A stretch of 64,000 bases of DNA from Streptomyces griseiscabiei (lineage in GTDB: Bacteria > Actinomycetota > Actinomycetes > Streptomycetales > Streptomycetaceae). A program made the position numbers and the translations under genes. The notes beneath the pieces are model-generated. The model had not been told where the DNA came from and did no database searches. It worked only from the letters and a program-made list of their open reading frames with translations. Of this stretch, positions 52,180 through 61,069 are shown in pieces (positions within the stretch are counted from its first letter, which is position 1; each line of letters begins with the position of its first letter). The stretch covers positions 1,178,001 through 1,242,000 of the forward strand of contig NZ_JAGJBZ010000001.1 in NCBI RefSeq assembly GCF_020010925.1. Reading direction: 5' to 3'.

Positions 52180-52767
52180 ATGCGCCGCGCCTTGATCGTC
52201 GTCGACGTGCAGAACGACTTCTGCGAGGGAGGCAGCCTCGCGGTGGCCGGCGGTGCCGATGTGGCCGCCGCCGTCACCGAGCTGATCGGCCAGGCCGCCG
52301 GTCCCGGCTACCGGCACGTCGTGGCCACCCGTGACCACCACATCGCGCCCGGTGGCCACTTCTCGGACAACCCGGACTACGTCCACTCCTGGCCCGCCCA
52401 CTGTGTCGCCGGGACGGAGGGCGTGGGCTTCCACCCGAACTTCGCCCCCGTGATCGCCTCCGGGGCGGTCGACGCGGTGTTCGACAAGGGGGCGTACTCC
52501 GCGGCCTACAGCGGTTTCGAGGGCGCCGACGAGAACGGCGTGCCGCTCGCGGAGTGGCTCCGCGCCCGCGACATCACCGAGGTCGACGTCGTCGGCATCG
52601 CCACCGACCACTGCGTACGGGCCACCGCCCTGGACGCGGCCCGGGAGGGCTTCCGCGTCCAGGTCCTGCTGGACCTCACCGCCGGGGTGGCCGAGGAGAC
52701 CACCGACCGCGCCCTGGAGGAGCTGCGCGAGGCGGGCGTGGAACTGTCGGGCAAGCCGGTGGTGTAG
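52180..52767 (+). CDS. pncA: Nicotinamidase
   Basis: 195 residues from ATG 52180. The catalytic triad is visible: D9 (IVVDVQNDFCEGG), Lys in VFDKGAYSAAYSGF, and Cys in GIATDHCVRATALD; TRDHHIAPGGHF holds metal-binding residues. It converts nicotinamide to nicotinate, which PncB then uses. Confidence 0.95.
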   Translation: MRRALIVVDVQNDFCEGGSLAVAGGADVAAAVTELIGQAAGPGYRHVVATRDHHIAPGGHFSDNPDYVHSWPAHCVAGTEGVGFHPNFAPVIASGAVDAVFDKGAYSAAYSGFEGADENGVPLAEWLRARDITEVDVVGIATDHCVRATALDAAREGFRVQVLLDLTAGVAEETTDRALEELREAGVELSGKPVV

Positions 52768-52808
52768 CCGGGCCGGGGACCGCGCGGCCCCGCCTCCGCT
52801 CACACCCG

Positions 52809-53171
52809 TCACACCCGCACCGTGGGCCTCCTCATCAGCGCTCGGATCGGGCGCCACAGCTCCGGGGTCGTGGAGCCCGTGCAGACCGGGGACGTGCGCC
52901 ATATGAGGCCGTCCGGGTGGTGCAGGACGGCCGTGATCTCGTCCGGGGTCGGGGGCGCCGCGTTGCCGCGGAGGTAGACCGCTCGCATGCCCAGGTTGCG
53001 GAGCCGGGTCAGGGCCCGGGCGCGGTTCGCGGCCAGGACCAGGACCCGTACGGAGCCGTCGTCGGCCGGCGCCCAGGTGGTGCCGGGCATGCCCGGCGAC
53101 GTCGCCCCGGGCACGTTCAGGGCGACGACCACATTGCCGTCCGGCAGTTTGCAGAAACCTCCTGCGGCCAT
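52809..53171 (-). CDS. Hypothetical protein, small
   Basis: 120 residues from ATG 53171. Begins AAGGFCKLPDGNVVVALNVP and includes a basic helix (VLVLAANRARALTRLRNLGM) and TPDEITAVLHHPDGLIWR. No domain recognised. It is convergent with pncA (41 bp gap). Confidence 0.7.
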   Translation of the reverse strand: MAAGGFCKLPDGNVVVALNVPGATSPGMPGTTWAPADDGSVRVLVLAANRARALTRLRNLGMRAVYLRGNAAPPTPDEITAVLHHPDGLIWRTSPVCTGSTTPELWRPIRALMRRPTVRV

Positions 53172-53232
53172 GCAGGTCACACCCCCGTGCGTGTCAGTGT
53201 CAATAAGAAGGCCACACCACGCACCTAAACAC

Positions 53233-53269
53233 GTCCGGCCGCGACCCGCCAAGAGGGTCACGGCCGGAC
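53233..53269 (-). terminator. Terminator of the M6 protease gene
   Basis: GTCCGGCCGCGACCC / GGGTCACGGCCGGAC, near-perfect 15 bp stem with a 7-nt loop, just past the protease stop. Confidence 0.85.
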
Positions 53270-53294
53270 ATGCTCTGACCTGCGGAAATGCGAA

Positions 53295-55646
53295 TTACTT
53301 CACCGCGGGGCCGACCTTGACCGACATCGTGGAGCCGTCAGCGGCCTCCTTGACGATCTCGATCTTGGTGTTGGTGTCAGTGATCTTGACACCGGCCAGC
53401 GGGGTGGCCGCGTCGTAGTAGGTGTTGGTCCGGTCGTTGAAGACGGACACACCCGCGGACGACGGGATCGTCGTCGGGACGTCGGCCTTGTGCAGCTTCA
53501 GACCGTCGGTGCGGTAGAGGCTGAACGGCGAGTCGTAGGACTGGATCCGGCTGCGCATCACCGTGCCGTCGGCCCACTTCAGCGCCGCCGGGTGCGAGTC
53601 GACCGGCAGGACCAGGCCCGCGCCCGGGTGGACGCTGGTGTTGTTGTCCGCCTGCGAGGTGTCCCACTTCCAGATCAACAGACCGTTCTGGTACGGGAAG
53701 TGCTCCACCCAGTCCGGACGCGTGGTCGAGAAGCCGAAGTTGTACGGGCCGACCTTCAGGGTCTCGTCGTACGACACGTACTGGCGGTTCTCGGCGATGT
53801 AGTACTGGGCGTAGTCGTCCGTGATCGACGCGCCCACGCGGGAGAAGCCCTTGGCGGTCCAGGCCGCGTCCGCGCTCTCCGCGTTGTCCGAGAAGACGAC
53901 GGCACCGTCGGCGGTCAGCGCGATGGAGTCGGCCGCGAAGCCCTTCGGGGCCACACCGCCGTCCGTCTGGTAGCGGAAGCGGAGGTCGAACTTCTTGCCC
54001 GCGTAGGCGTTCAGGGAGTACGACAGCTTCTTGTACGCGGCGGAGGAGCCGGTCAGCGCGGGCTTGCCGCTGGCGTCGCGCGGGATCGCCGCGCCGTCCA
54101 CCGTGCCGTCGACGGCGGTCCAGTTGGCGCCGCCGTCGGTCGACACCTCGGTGTAGAGGTAGTCGAACTCGGCCTCGATGTCGTACCAGCCGTCGAGGGT
54201 GAGCGCGGCCGAGGACTTGCCGGTGAGGTCCACGGAACGGGTCAGCGTGTTGGAGAGGTCGTCACCGCTGCCGCTCCACCACTGGGTCGAGCCCTGCGCC
54301 GGAACGACGATCTCGGTGGAGACCTCCTTCTCCGGCAGCTCGACCACCAGGGCCTGCTTGTCCTTGGAGTTGTACTCCGCGACTCCGAGCTTGTGCCGCG
54401 ACTTCGTCGCCGCCTTCGCCGTGTCGTAGTCCAGCCAGCCGAGCTGCAGCTTGTCCCAGGCGGTCATGTCGCCGGGCAGGTCGCCGATGGCTTCCTTGCC
54501 GGTGCCCAGCCACGAACCGGACGACATCAGCGTCCAGAAGCCGGTGGAGTTGTCGCCGCCCGCGGTGTCGTAGTGGTCCGGCAGACCGAGGTCGTGGCCG
54601 TACTCGTGGGCGTAGACACCGAGTCCGCCGTTCTCCGGCTGGACGGTGTAGTCGCCGACCCAGATACCGGTGTCGCCGATCTTGGCGCCGCCGAGCTTGT
54701 TGCCGGCCGGGCCGGTCGCGCCCGCGTCGGTGCCGAACGCGTACCAGCGGTGGGCCCAGATGGCGTCCGTGCCCTGCGCGCCGCCGCCGGCGGACTCGTC
54801 CTCGCCGGCGTGCACGACCTGGAAGTGGTCGATGTAGCCGTCGGGCTCGTTGAAGTCGCCGTCGCCGTCGAAGTCGTAGCGGTCCCACTGGTCGAACTCG
54901 GCGACGTCGGCCTTGATCTCCGCGTCGGTGCGCCCCGCCGCCTTCTGCTGGGCGACCCAGGACGTGAGACCGTCACTGACGACGTTCCACACGCTGGAGC
55001 AGTTGGTCTGGCCGCACTTGTTGTTGCCGTAGCGGGCCTCGTTGTAGGGGACCTTGACCCAGTCGGAGACCTCGCCCTCGACCGAGTAGCGGCCCGAGGA
55101 CTGCTTCTCGTAGTACTTCTTCACCGACTCGTCGTTCTTGCCGGTGCCGAAGTAGAGGTCCTGGAAGTACTTCTGGTCGTAGTCCGCCTGCCAGGCCGTG
55201 GAGTTGTCCTTGGCCCGGTCCGGCTCGGCGATCTGGTTGTGCAGCGGGCCGGGGGTGCCGCCGTAGCGGCTGTCGATCTGGTCGCCGAACTCGACGAGGA
55301 TCGTGAAGATCTTGTCGGTCTTCTCGCGGCCGAGCTCGACGTACTTGCTCTTGCCCTTCTTGCTGTCCAGCTTCACGACCTGCGAGCCGTCACGGTCCTT
55401 GACCGTGACGTCGCCGGATATGACCTGCTTCAGGGCCTCCTCGCGCTGGGCCTCCTGAGTTTTGCTCAGAGGTCCGTCGAGGTCGTGCTCGCCGGCGTGC
55501 TCGTGGTCCGCCGGGTCGTGCCGGTCCACGGCGGCAGGCGCGGTGTCCGCGGCCTGCGCGACGGTGACGGCGGACATGGTCGCCGCCGCCGTGGCGACGG
55601 CGACGCCGATGGCAGCCGCTCGATATGTCCAGGGTCTACTGGTCAC
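53295..55646 (-). CDS. Secreted M6 metalloprotease (immune inhibitor A type)
   Basis: 783 residues from GTG 55646 with GGAGGACC upstream. Signal peptide (YRAAAIGVAVATAAATMSAV ... AQA), a His/Asp-rich propeptide, and zinc site HEYGHDLGLPDH near 347 (HExxHxxGxxD). C-terminal beta-sandwich domains follow (MAM/Ig-like) and a final VKVGPAVK. Secreted peptidase of the InhA/M6 family; in Streptomyces such enzymes are linked to development and nutrient scavenging. Confidence 0.95.
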   Translation of the reverse strand: MTSRPWTYRAAAIGVAVATAAATMSAVTVAQAADTAPAAVDRHDPADHEHAGEHDLDGPLSKTQEAQREEALKQVISGDVTVKDRDGSQVVKLDSKKGKSKYVELGREKTDKIFTILVEFGDQIDSRYGGTPGPLHNQIAEPDRAKDNSTAWQADYDQKYFQDLYFGTGKNDESVKKYYEKQSSGRYSVEGEVSDWVKVPYNEARYGNNKCGQTNCSSVWNVVSDGLTSWVAQQKAAGRTDAEIKADVAEFDQWDRYDFDGDGDFNEPDGYIDHFQVVHAGEDESAGGGAQGTDAIWAHRWYAFGTDAGATGPAGNKLGGAKIGDTGIWVGDYTVQPENGGLGVYAHEYGHDLGLPDHYDTAGGDNSTGFWTLMSSGSWLGTGKEAIGDLPGDMTAWDKLQLGWLDYDTAKAATKSRHKLGVAEYNSKDKQALVVELPEKEVSTEIVVPAQGSTQWWSGSGDDLSNTLTRSVDLTGKSSAALTLDGWYDIEAEFDYLYTEVSTDGGANWTAVDGTVDGAAIPRDASGKPALTGSSAAYKKLSYSLNAYAGKKFDLRFRYQTDGGVAPKGFAADSIALTADGAVVFSDNAESADAAWTAKGFSRVGASITDDYAQYYIAENRQYVSYDETLKVGPYNFGFSTTRPDWVEHFPYQNGLLIWKWDTSQADNNTSVHPGAGLVLPVDSHPAALKWADGTVMRSRIQSYDSPFSLYRTDGLKLHKADVPTTIPSSAGVSVFNDRTNTYYDAATPLAGVKITDTNTKIEIVKEAADGSTMSVKVGPAVK

Positions 55647-55729
55647 TTGAGGTCCTCCCCCGCGTCCGTTCGCGCGGAGGGGATGGCCCCGGATCGTGGA
55701 GGAGTCCGCGCGCGGTATACGCGTGTAGT

Positions 55730-55800
55730 CAAGTGACGCCATTCGACCGGAGTTTCGACATAAAAAACAGATCTTGACTTGGACAGGTCAAGTGCATTAT
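55730..55800. promoter_or_regulatory. Upstream region of the M6 protease with repeated GTCAAGTG motifs
   Basis: GTCAAGTGAC occurs at about 55729-55738 and GTCAAGTGCAT at 55787-55797; CTTGAC...GTCAAG at 55773-55792 forms an inverted repeat, and TTGACT with CATTAT gives a promoter-like pair pointing right. The 380-bp gap between the protease and the small membrane protein genes has no other feature. Confidence 0.45.
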
Positions 55801-56025
55801 CGGCGTCCAGAGGAAGCGCTTGTTCGTTACGCGGACGTTATGCGCGGCCCTCCATGACTCCGTGCGCCCCCTGTGCACCCGGCACCGTGTGTCAGGTCAC
55901 GCTTACCCGTCGGTCCACTCGGGCACCCTGGCGAATAGAGTCGATTGGCGGAGCGCCGGAGGCCGGCGGAAGCCAAGCCGACTGCACTGCTTCACCTTTG
56001 ATTCCCACCCGAGGACACGATTGCC

Positions 56026-56313
56026 ATGCCTCGTCCGACGACCGCACAGCTCGCCTACGGCTCCTGCACCGTGATCTTGTCCACCCTCGCCATGCTGCTG
56101 CTGTCACAGACGAGTTCCGGCGCGGGCATCGCGGTGATCGCGCTGTCCGCCCTGGCCCTGGGCCTGCTCGTCGCCCTGACCGTGCCGCTGCCCAAGCCCG
56201 CGCCGGGCACCGCGGCACGCCGCTCCCGCGTCTCCGCCGCCCCGGCCCCGGCCCTGGCGACCAAGGAGTCCGAGGCGGTACGACAGCCCGTGCACGAGCC
56301 GACGGGGTCCTGA
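56026..56313 (+). CDS. Small membrane protein
   Basis: 95 residues. Two hydrophobic helices (about 11-26 and 31-55) then a basic, Ala-rich cytoplasmic tail. No family recognised. Followed by a strong terminator. Confidence 0.75.
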   Translation: MPRPTTAQLAYGSCTVILSTLAMLLLSQTSSGAGIAVIALSALALGLLVALTVPLPKPAPGTAARRSRVSAAPAPALATKESEAVRQPVHEPTGS

Positions 56314-56342
56314 ACCGGCACTCGGTGACAGCTTGCTGAAAC

Positions 56343-56379
56343 GCTTCGGCGGGCCCGTGGCTCACGGGCCCGCCGAAGC
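56343..56379. terminator. Bidirectional terminator
   Basis: GCTTCGGCGGGCCCGTG / CACGGGCCCGCCGAAGC, perfect 17 bp stem with a 3-nt loop, between two convergent genes. Confidence 0.88.
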
Positions 56380-56405
56380 TGTGCGAGCGGTCGCTCCACC
56401 GGTTC

Positions 56406-57095
56406 TCAACCGGTGCTGACCACCACCGTCTTGGCCGCCTTGTCGTGCAGACCCTGCTTGTACGGCTTGTCGAAGAAGCTCCAGCCGCCCGCGATCGCCG
56501 TCCAGATGCAGGCGCAGCAGAAGGCGAAGGGGATCCACAGCACGGCCGCGCGGATCAGCGCGGTCTGCACGGAGGGCGTGGAGCCGTCGTTGAGGTTCGC
56601 CACCCGCAGCTTGAACAGCCGCTTGCCGAGGGTCTGGCCGTTCTTGACGGAGAAATACGTGTCGTACGCGATGTAGAGGACCGCGGCGAGCGTCTCCTGC
56701 GCCAGGGACTTGCCGAACTCGAAGTCGTCCGAGTCCACCGTGTACTGGCTGATCCGGAACGCCCACGCCAGCAGCCCCACCACGATCCCCACCAGGATCA
56801 TGTCGATGATCCGCGCGAGCACCCGCTTCCCGCTGTCGGCGAGCGGCGGCATGCCCGACAGCGGGTCGTTGGGGTACTGCCCGCCGCCGTAGGGGTCACC
56901 GCCGTAAGGGCCGCCGCCGTGCGGAGGCGGCTGGCTGCCGTACGGCGGTTGCTGGCCGCCCCCGTAGGGCGGCGGCTGCTGGGGCGGCGGGTCGTACGGG
57001 GAGCCGCCGCCCTGGTTCGGCGGGGGCGGCTGCTTGCTGAACCGGTCGTCGTCCGGGGACCGACCGGAGCCGAAGGGGGGCGGTTCGCTGCTCAT
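56406..57095 (-). CDS. RDD-family membrane protein with Pro/Gly-rich N-terminus
   Basis: 229 residues from ATG 57095. Residues 1-75 are Pro/Gln/Gly/Tyr-rich and disordered; KRVLARIIDMILVGIVVGLL is the RDD motif, with further helices (SLAQETLAAVLYIAYDTYFS, ALIRAAVLWIPFAFCCACIW). RDD proteins are thought to transport or sense small molecules. It lies next to a second RDD gene on the same strand. Confidence 0.88.
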   Translation of the reverse strand: MSSEPPPFGSGRSPDDDRFSKQPPPPNQGGGSPYDPPPQQPPPYGGGQQPPYGSQPPPHGGGPYGGDPYGGGQYPNDPLSGMPPLADSGKRVLARIIDMILVGIVVGLLAWAFRISQYTVDSDDFEFGKSLAQETLAAVLYIAYDTYFSVKNGQTLGKRLFKLRVANLNDGSTPSVQTALIRAAVLWIPFAFCCACIWTAIAGGWSFFDKPYKQGLHDKAAKTVVVSTG

Positions 57096-57176
57096 GGCCC
57101 GAGTCGACCCCGAACCCCCCGGCTCCGCATCCGGCACGGGGCCGTACGGGGTACGGGACGCGGGGCGGGGGGTCCG

Positions 57177-58856
57177 CTACCCGCCCGCCACGAACGTGCG
57201 GGCCGCCTTGTCGTGCCAGCACTGGCGCCACGGCTTGTCCCACACGCACCACAGGACACCGATGACCCCGATGCCGAGCAGCCCGGAGACGGTGTGGACG
57301 AGCCAGCGGCGCAGGGAGCCCCCGAACGACGGGGGTTCGAGGCCCTCGATGTCCCGGACCTCGATACCGAGCAGCCGCTTACCGAGGGTGCGGCCCCACT
57401 TGGCGGTGGGCAGCACCTCGTAGAGGGCACTGACCAGGAACAGGACCCCGAGGATGATGCCGAAGTAGACGGAGGTCGTGCCGTCGACCAGCCAGACGGT
57501 GACCCGTTCGCCGGAGAGCTTCGCCGCGTCGATCTTCCCGTCGATGTGGTCCATCGCCTTGGTGCCGAACGGCACGGCCGCCACGGCTGTGACGGCACCG
57601 ACGAGCAGGCTGTCCACGAGCCGGGCGGCCAGCCGTCTGCCGAGCCCGGCGGGCCTGGCCTCCGACTGCCGGCGCGCCGCCGCCTGGAAGGGGTCCTCCA
57701 CCACCGGCTTCCACGGCGCGACGGGCTGCTCGCCCTCGCCCCCGGCCAGCCGGTGCACCTGCTGGGCCCAGGAGGGCTGCCCGCCACCGGTCCCGACGGC
57801 CATCGGCGGCTCGTTCGACTGCGGGGCACCGGCCTGCGGGGGCACACCCGGCGCGGGCTCGGGGAACTCGGGGAACTGCGGGGCGGGCGCGACCGGCGCG
57901 GTCTGGGGGGCCTGGTGCGGGAAGGCGTCGCCGAACTGGGGCTGCTGCGGCTCGGGTCGGCGCGGCGCCGGAGCGACGGGGGCGGCCGGGGCGATCGCCC
58001 CCGGGGCCTGGGCCGGGGCCGCGGGCGCGGTGCCGCCCGACTGCGGGCCCTGCTGCGGAGCCGGTGAACCCTGGGGACTCCGCGGCCCCTGCTGGGGTCC
58101 GGACGGTGCCGTCGTGGGCGCGGCGGACTGCGGGGCGAGGCCCAGGGCCTGCTGGGCGGCGGCCTGGGCGGGGGTCAGGGGCGAGCCGAAGGGGGCCGGG
58201 GAGGCGGGCGCGCTCCCGTCCTGCCGCCCGGCGCGCGAGGCGGGCGGACCGAACGTCATGGTGCCTTCCGACCGAGCGGCCTCCCCGCCGTCGGCCGGGC
58301 CCCCGGCGGTGTTCGGGCGCCGGAAGACCACCGTGCCCGGCGGGGACCCGGCCTCGTCGTCGTCGGCCGGCGGGATCGTCGCCGTACCGTCCGTGCTCGC
58401 CGTGGGCCCGGAGTCGCCGGGAGCGGCGGGGCCTGCGGTGTCGTCGCCGGAGCCGCCCGAGAGGGAGAGCCGGGGGTCCACTCCGCCGGACGAACCCCAG
58501 GACACCCGGCGGTCCTTGTCGCCGCCGAACCCGGTCTGCCGGGAGCGGTCGGCTCCCCACGCGGAGGCGGGCTCGGGGCGGATGCCGTGCAGCGGCTTGT
58601 CGGCCGGGGCCCGGCCCGGCTCGCCGTCGGGCGCGGGATCCTCGTCGAAGAAGTGCGGGCCCGTCTCCTCCACGGCGCCGGACGGGCCGGAGCCGGGCGG
58701 CGGGGCGAGCGGCTCGCCGTCGGAGGGCGCCGGACGGCTCGTACCCGGCACCCAGGCGGCGCCGTTCCAGTACCGGACATATCCAGGAATGGACGGGTCC
58801 GGGTAATACCCTTCGCGGGGCCTGTCGTCGCCGGGGGCCGGGGTTGGGGCGCTCAT
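57177..58856 (-). CDS. RDD-family protein with DUF2510-like and low-complexity region
   Basis: 559 residues from ATG 58856. Residues 15-40 (REGYYPDPSIPGYVRYWNGA) are a DUF2510-type motif, followed by about 360 residues of Pro/Gln/Ala-rich low complexity and a C-terminal RDD core (RPAGLGRRLAARLVDSLLVG, WGRTLGKRLLGIEVRDIEGL). It is 81 bp upstream of the shorter RDD gene; both may act in the same membrane complex. The long disordered part resembles other actinobacterial DUF2510/RDD proteins. Confidence 0.88.
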   Translation of the reverse strand: MSAPTPAPGDDRPREGYYPDPSIPGYVRYWNGAAWVPGTSRPAPSDGEPLAPPPGSGPSGAVEETGPHFFDEDPAPDGEPGRAPADKPLHGIRPEPASAWGADRSRQTGFGGDKDRRVSWGSSGGVDPRLSLSGGSGDDTAGPAAPGDSGPTASTDGTATIPPADDDEAGSPPGTVVFRRPNTAGGPADGGEAARSEGTMTFGPPASRAGRQDGSAPASPAPFGSPLTPAQAAAQQALGLAPQSAAPTTAPSGPQQGPRSPQGSPAPQQGPQSGGTAPAAPAQAPGAIAPAAPVAPAPRRPEPQQPQFGDAFPHQAPQTAPVAPAPQFPEFPEPAPGVPPQAGAPQSNEPPMAVGTGGGQPSWAQQVHRLAGGEGEQPVAPWKPVVEDPFQAAARRQSEARPAGLGRRLAARLVDSLLVGAVTAVAAVPFGTKAMDHIDGKIDAAKLSGERVTVWLVDGTTSVYFGIILGVLFLVSALYEVLPTAKWGRTLGKRLLGIEVRDIEGLEPPSFGGSLRRWLVHTVSGLLGIGVIGVLWCVWDKPWRQCWHDKAARTFVAGG

Positions 58857-59130
58857 GTCCGTCGTCCCGTATCTGCTCGTGGGTTCGGTGAAGACATCCA
58901 GATCTACCAGACGCCGGCTCGGTCCATGACCGCTGCCTCCGGACCCGCCCCATTCGCGCACGGATCTGCTACGGGCGAAGCGGGCCGCGAGGTACCGGAA
59001 GCCGGTCGGTGGACTCGTCGGAAAAAAGTTTCGCGAACCCGCGTAATGCCGCGGGGCCTTCCGCCCTCTCACTCGTACGGGCCCGCTCACCGGGGCCCTC
59101 CGCGAGAACTACGAGAGAGGAACGATCACC

Positions 59131-59544
59131 ATGCGGCACACCGTCGTGGAGCGCGAGCTGGAGCTCAGGCTCGTCCTGTCGCCCGAGCGCAGCATCCCCG
59201 TACCGGCCAAGCTCGGCTTCCGCAGCGACGACCCGTACGCCGTGCACATCACCTTCCACGTCAATTCCGACCGGCCGGTGCACTGGACGTTCGCGCGGGA
59301 GCTGCTGGTGGAGGGGGTGTTCCGGCCGTGCGGGCACGGGGACGTGCGGGTGTGGCCGACGAAGGTGTCGGGCCGCAGCGTGGTGCTGATGGCGCTCAGC
59401 TCGCCGGACGGGGACGCGCTGCTGGAGGCGCCGGCCGCCGCCGTGTCGGCCTGGCTGGAGCGGACCCTCAGGGTGGTGCCGCCCGGCTCGGAGTTCGACA
59501 TGCTGCGCATCGACGACGGCCTGGCCGAACTCCTCGCCCAGTGA
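59131..59544 (+). CDS. ssgG: SsgA-family sporulation/cell-division protein (SsgG-like)
   Basis: 137 residues. SsgA-like protein signatures: DPYAVHITFHVNSDRPVHWT, FARELLVEGVFRPCGHGDVR, VLMALSSPDGDALLEAP. SALPs control septum placement and spore-wall steps in sporulating actinomycetes. The paralogue is assigned SsgG from gene order (between RDD genes and an FAD oxidase, as in SCO2924); the sequence alone does not separate SsgG from other SALPs. Confidence 0.82.
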   Translation: MRHTVVERELELRLVLSPERSIPVPAKLGFRSDDPYAVHITFHVNSDRPVHWTFARELLVEGVFRPCGHGDVRVWPTKVSGRSVVLMALSSPDGDALLEAPAAAVSAWLERTLRVVPPGSEFDMLRIDDGLAELLAQ

Positions 59545-59572
59545 GGCGGGTACGCGGAGCGGGCCCGGGGGG

Positions 59573-60973
59573 TCAGAACAGCTTGCCCGGGTTGAGGATG
59601 CCCAGCGGGTCGAAGACGGACTTCACCGCCCGCTGCATCTCCAGCCCCACCGGGCCCAGCTCCCGCGCCAGCCACTCCTTCTTGAGGATGCCCACGCCGT
59701 GCTCGCCGGTGATCGTGCCGCCGAGTTCCAGACCGAGGGCCATGATCTCGTCGAAGGACTCGCGGGCGCGCCGGGACTCGTCGGGGTCGGCCGCGTCGAA
59801 GCAGACGGTGGGATGGGTGTTGCCGTCGCCAGCGTGGGCGCAGACCCCGATGGTCAGGTCGTACTTCTCGGCGACGCGCTCGACGCCCTCGATCAGCTCC
59901 CCGAGCTTGGAGCGCGGCACGCACACGTCGTCGATCATCGTCGTGCCCTTGACCGCCTCCAGCGCGGTGAGCGACATCCGCCGGGCCTGGAGCAGCAGTT
60001 CGGACTCGGCCGCGTCGTCCGCCGGGACGACCTGGGTGGCGCCCGCCGCCTCGCACAGCTCCCCCACCGCGGCGAGGTCGGCGGCCGGGTCCGGGGTGTC
60101 GAAGGCGGCGAGCAGCAGCGCCTCGGTGGTCTCCGGCAGCCCCATGTGCGCGAGGTCGTTGACGGCCTTCACCGTCGTACGGTCCATGAGTTCGAGCAGT
60201 GACGGGACGTGCCCGCCGGCCATGATCCGGCACACCGCGTCGCACGCGGCGGCGGCCGACGCGAACTCCGCCGCCAGCACCAGCTGCTGCGGCGGCCGCG
60301 GCTTGAGCGCGAGGGTCGCGCCGACGACGATGCCGAGCGAGCCCTCCGAGCCGACGAAGAGCCGGGTGAGGTCGTAGCCGGCGACGCCCTTCGCGGTGCG
60401 CCGGCCGGTGGACATCAGCCGCCCGTCGGCGAGGACGACGTCGAGCCCGAGGACGTACTCGGCGGTCACCCCGTACTTCACACAGCACAGGCCCCCGGAG
60501 GCCGTGCCGATGTTGCCGCCGATCGTGCACATCTCCCAGCTGGAGGGGTCCGGTGGGTAGGAGAGGCCGTGTTCGTCGACCGCGCGGGAGAGCGTCGCGT
60601 TGACGACGCCGGGTTCGACGACGGCGATCCGGTCCACGGGGTTGATCTCCAGGATCCGGTCCATCTTCGTCAGGGACAGCACGACGCAGCCCTCGGAGGC
60701 GTTGGCGCCGCCGGACAGGCCCGTGCGGGCGCCCTGCGGGACCACCGGGACGCGGAGTTCCGTGGCGACGCGCATCACGTGCTGCACCTGTTCGACGGTC
60801 CGGGGCAGGACGACGACCGCCGGGACACCCGCCTCGCAGAAGCTCGCCATGTCGTTCGCGTACGAGGTCATGACGTCCGTGTCGGTGAGGACCGCCTCCG
60901 GGGGGAGGCCGCTCAGCAGACGGTCGACGAGGTTGCCGGTCGTCTCGTCACCGGGGGCTTGGATACGGCTCAT
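59573..60973 (-). CDS. FAD-linked oxidase (glycolate/lactate oxidase GlcD type)
   Basis: 466 residues from ATG 60973. FAD-binding PCMH domain: AVVVLPRTVEQVQHVMRVAT, VPQGARTGLSGGANASEGCV, TIGGNIGTASGGLCCVKYG; C-terminal cap ends with GEHGVGILKKEWLARELGP. It oxidises a 2-hydroxy acid such as glycolate or D-lactate. Stands alone, convergent with ssgG. Confidence 0.92.
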   Translation of the reverse strand: MSRIQAPGDETTGNLVDRLLSGLPPEAVLTDTDVMTSYANDMASFCEAGVPAVVVLPRTVEQVQHVMRVATELRVPVVPQGARTGLSGGANASEGCVVLSLTKMDRILEINPVDRIAVVEPGVVNATLSRAVDEHGLSYPPDPSSWEMCTIGGNIGTASGGLCCVKYGVTAEYVLGLDVVLADGRLMSTGRRTAKGVAGYDLTRLFVGSEGSLGIVVGATLALKPRPPQQLVLAAEFASAAAACDAVCRIMAGGHVPSLLELMDRTTVKAVNDLAHMGLPETTEALLLAAFDTPDPAADLAAVGELCEAAGATQVVPADDAAESELLLQARRMSLTALEAVKGTTMIDDVCVPRSKLGELIEGVERVAEKYDLTIGVCAHAGDGNTHPTVCFDAADPDESRRARESFDEIMALGLELGGTITGEHGVGILKKEWLARELGPVGLEMQRAVKSVFDPLGILNPGKLF

Positions 60974-61069
60974 GATCACAGGTTCGCATTCACGGCCATC
61001 GGTGTGAACCCGTCGGCGCGAGCGTTCGGGTGCGGGATGTGGTCGTCGTATTGACGCACAGTGAGCGGC

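Noticed and set aside
53490..55736. 748-residue plus-strand frame opposite the M6 protease
   Set aside because: Shadow of the protease gene; Val/Arg/Leu-biased with no domain.
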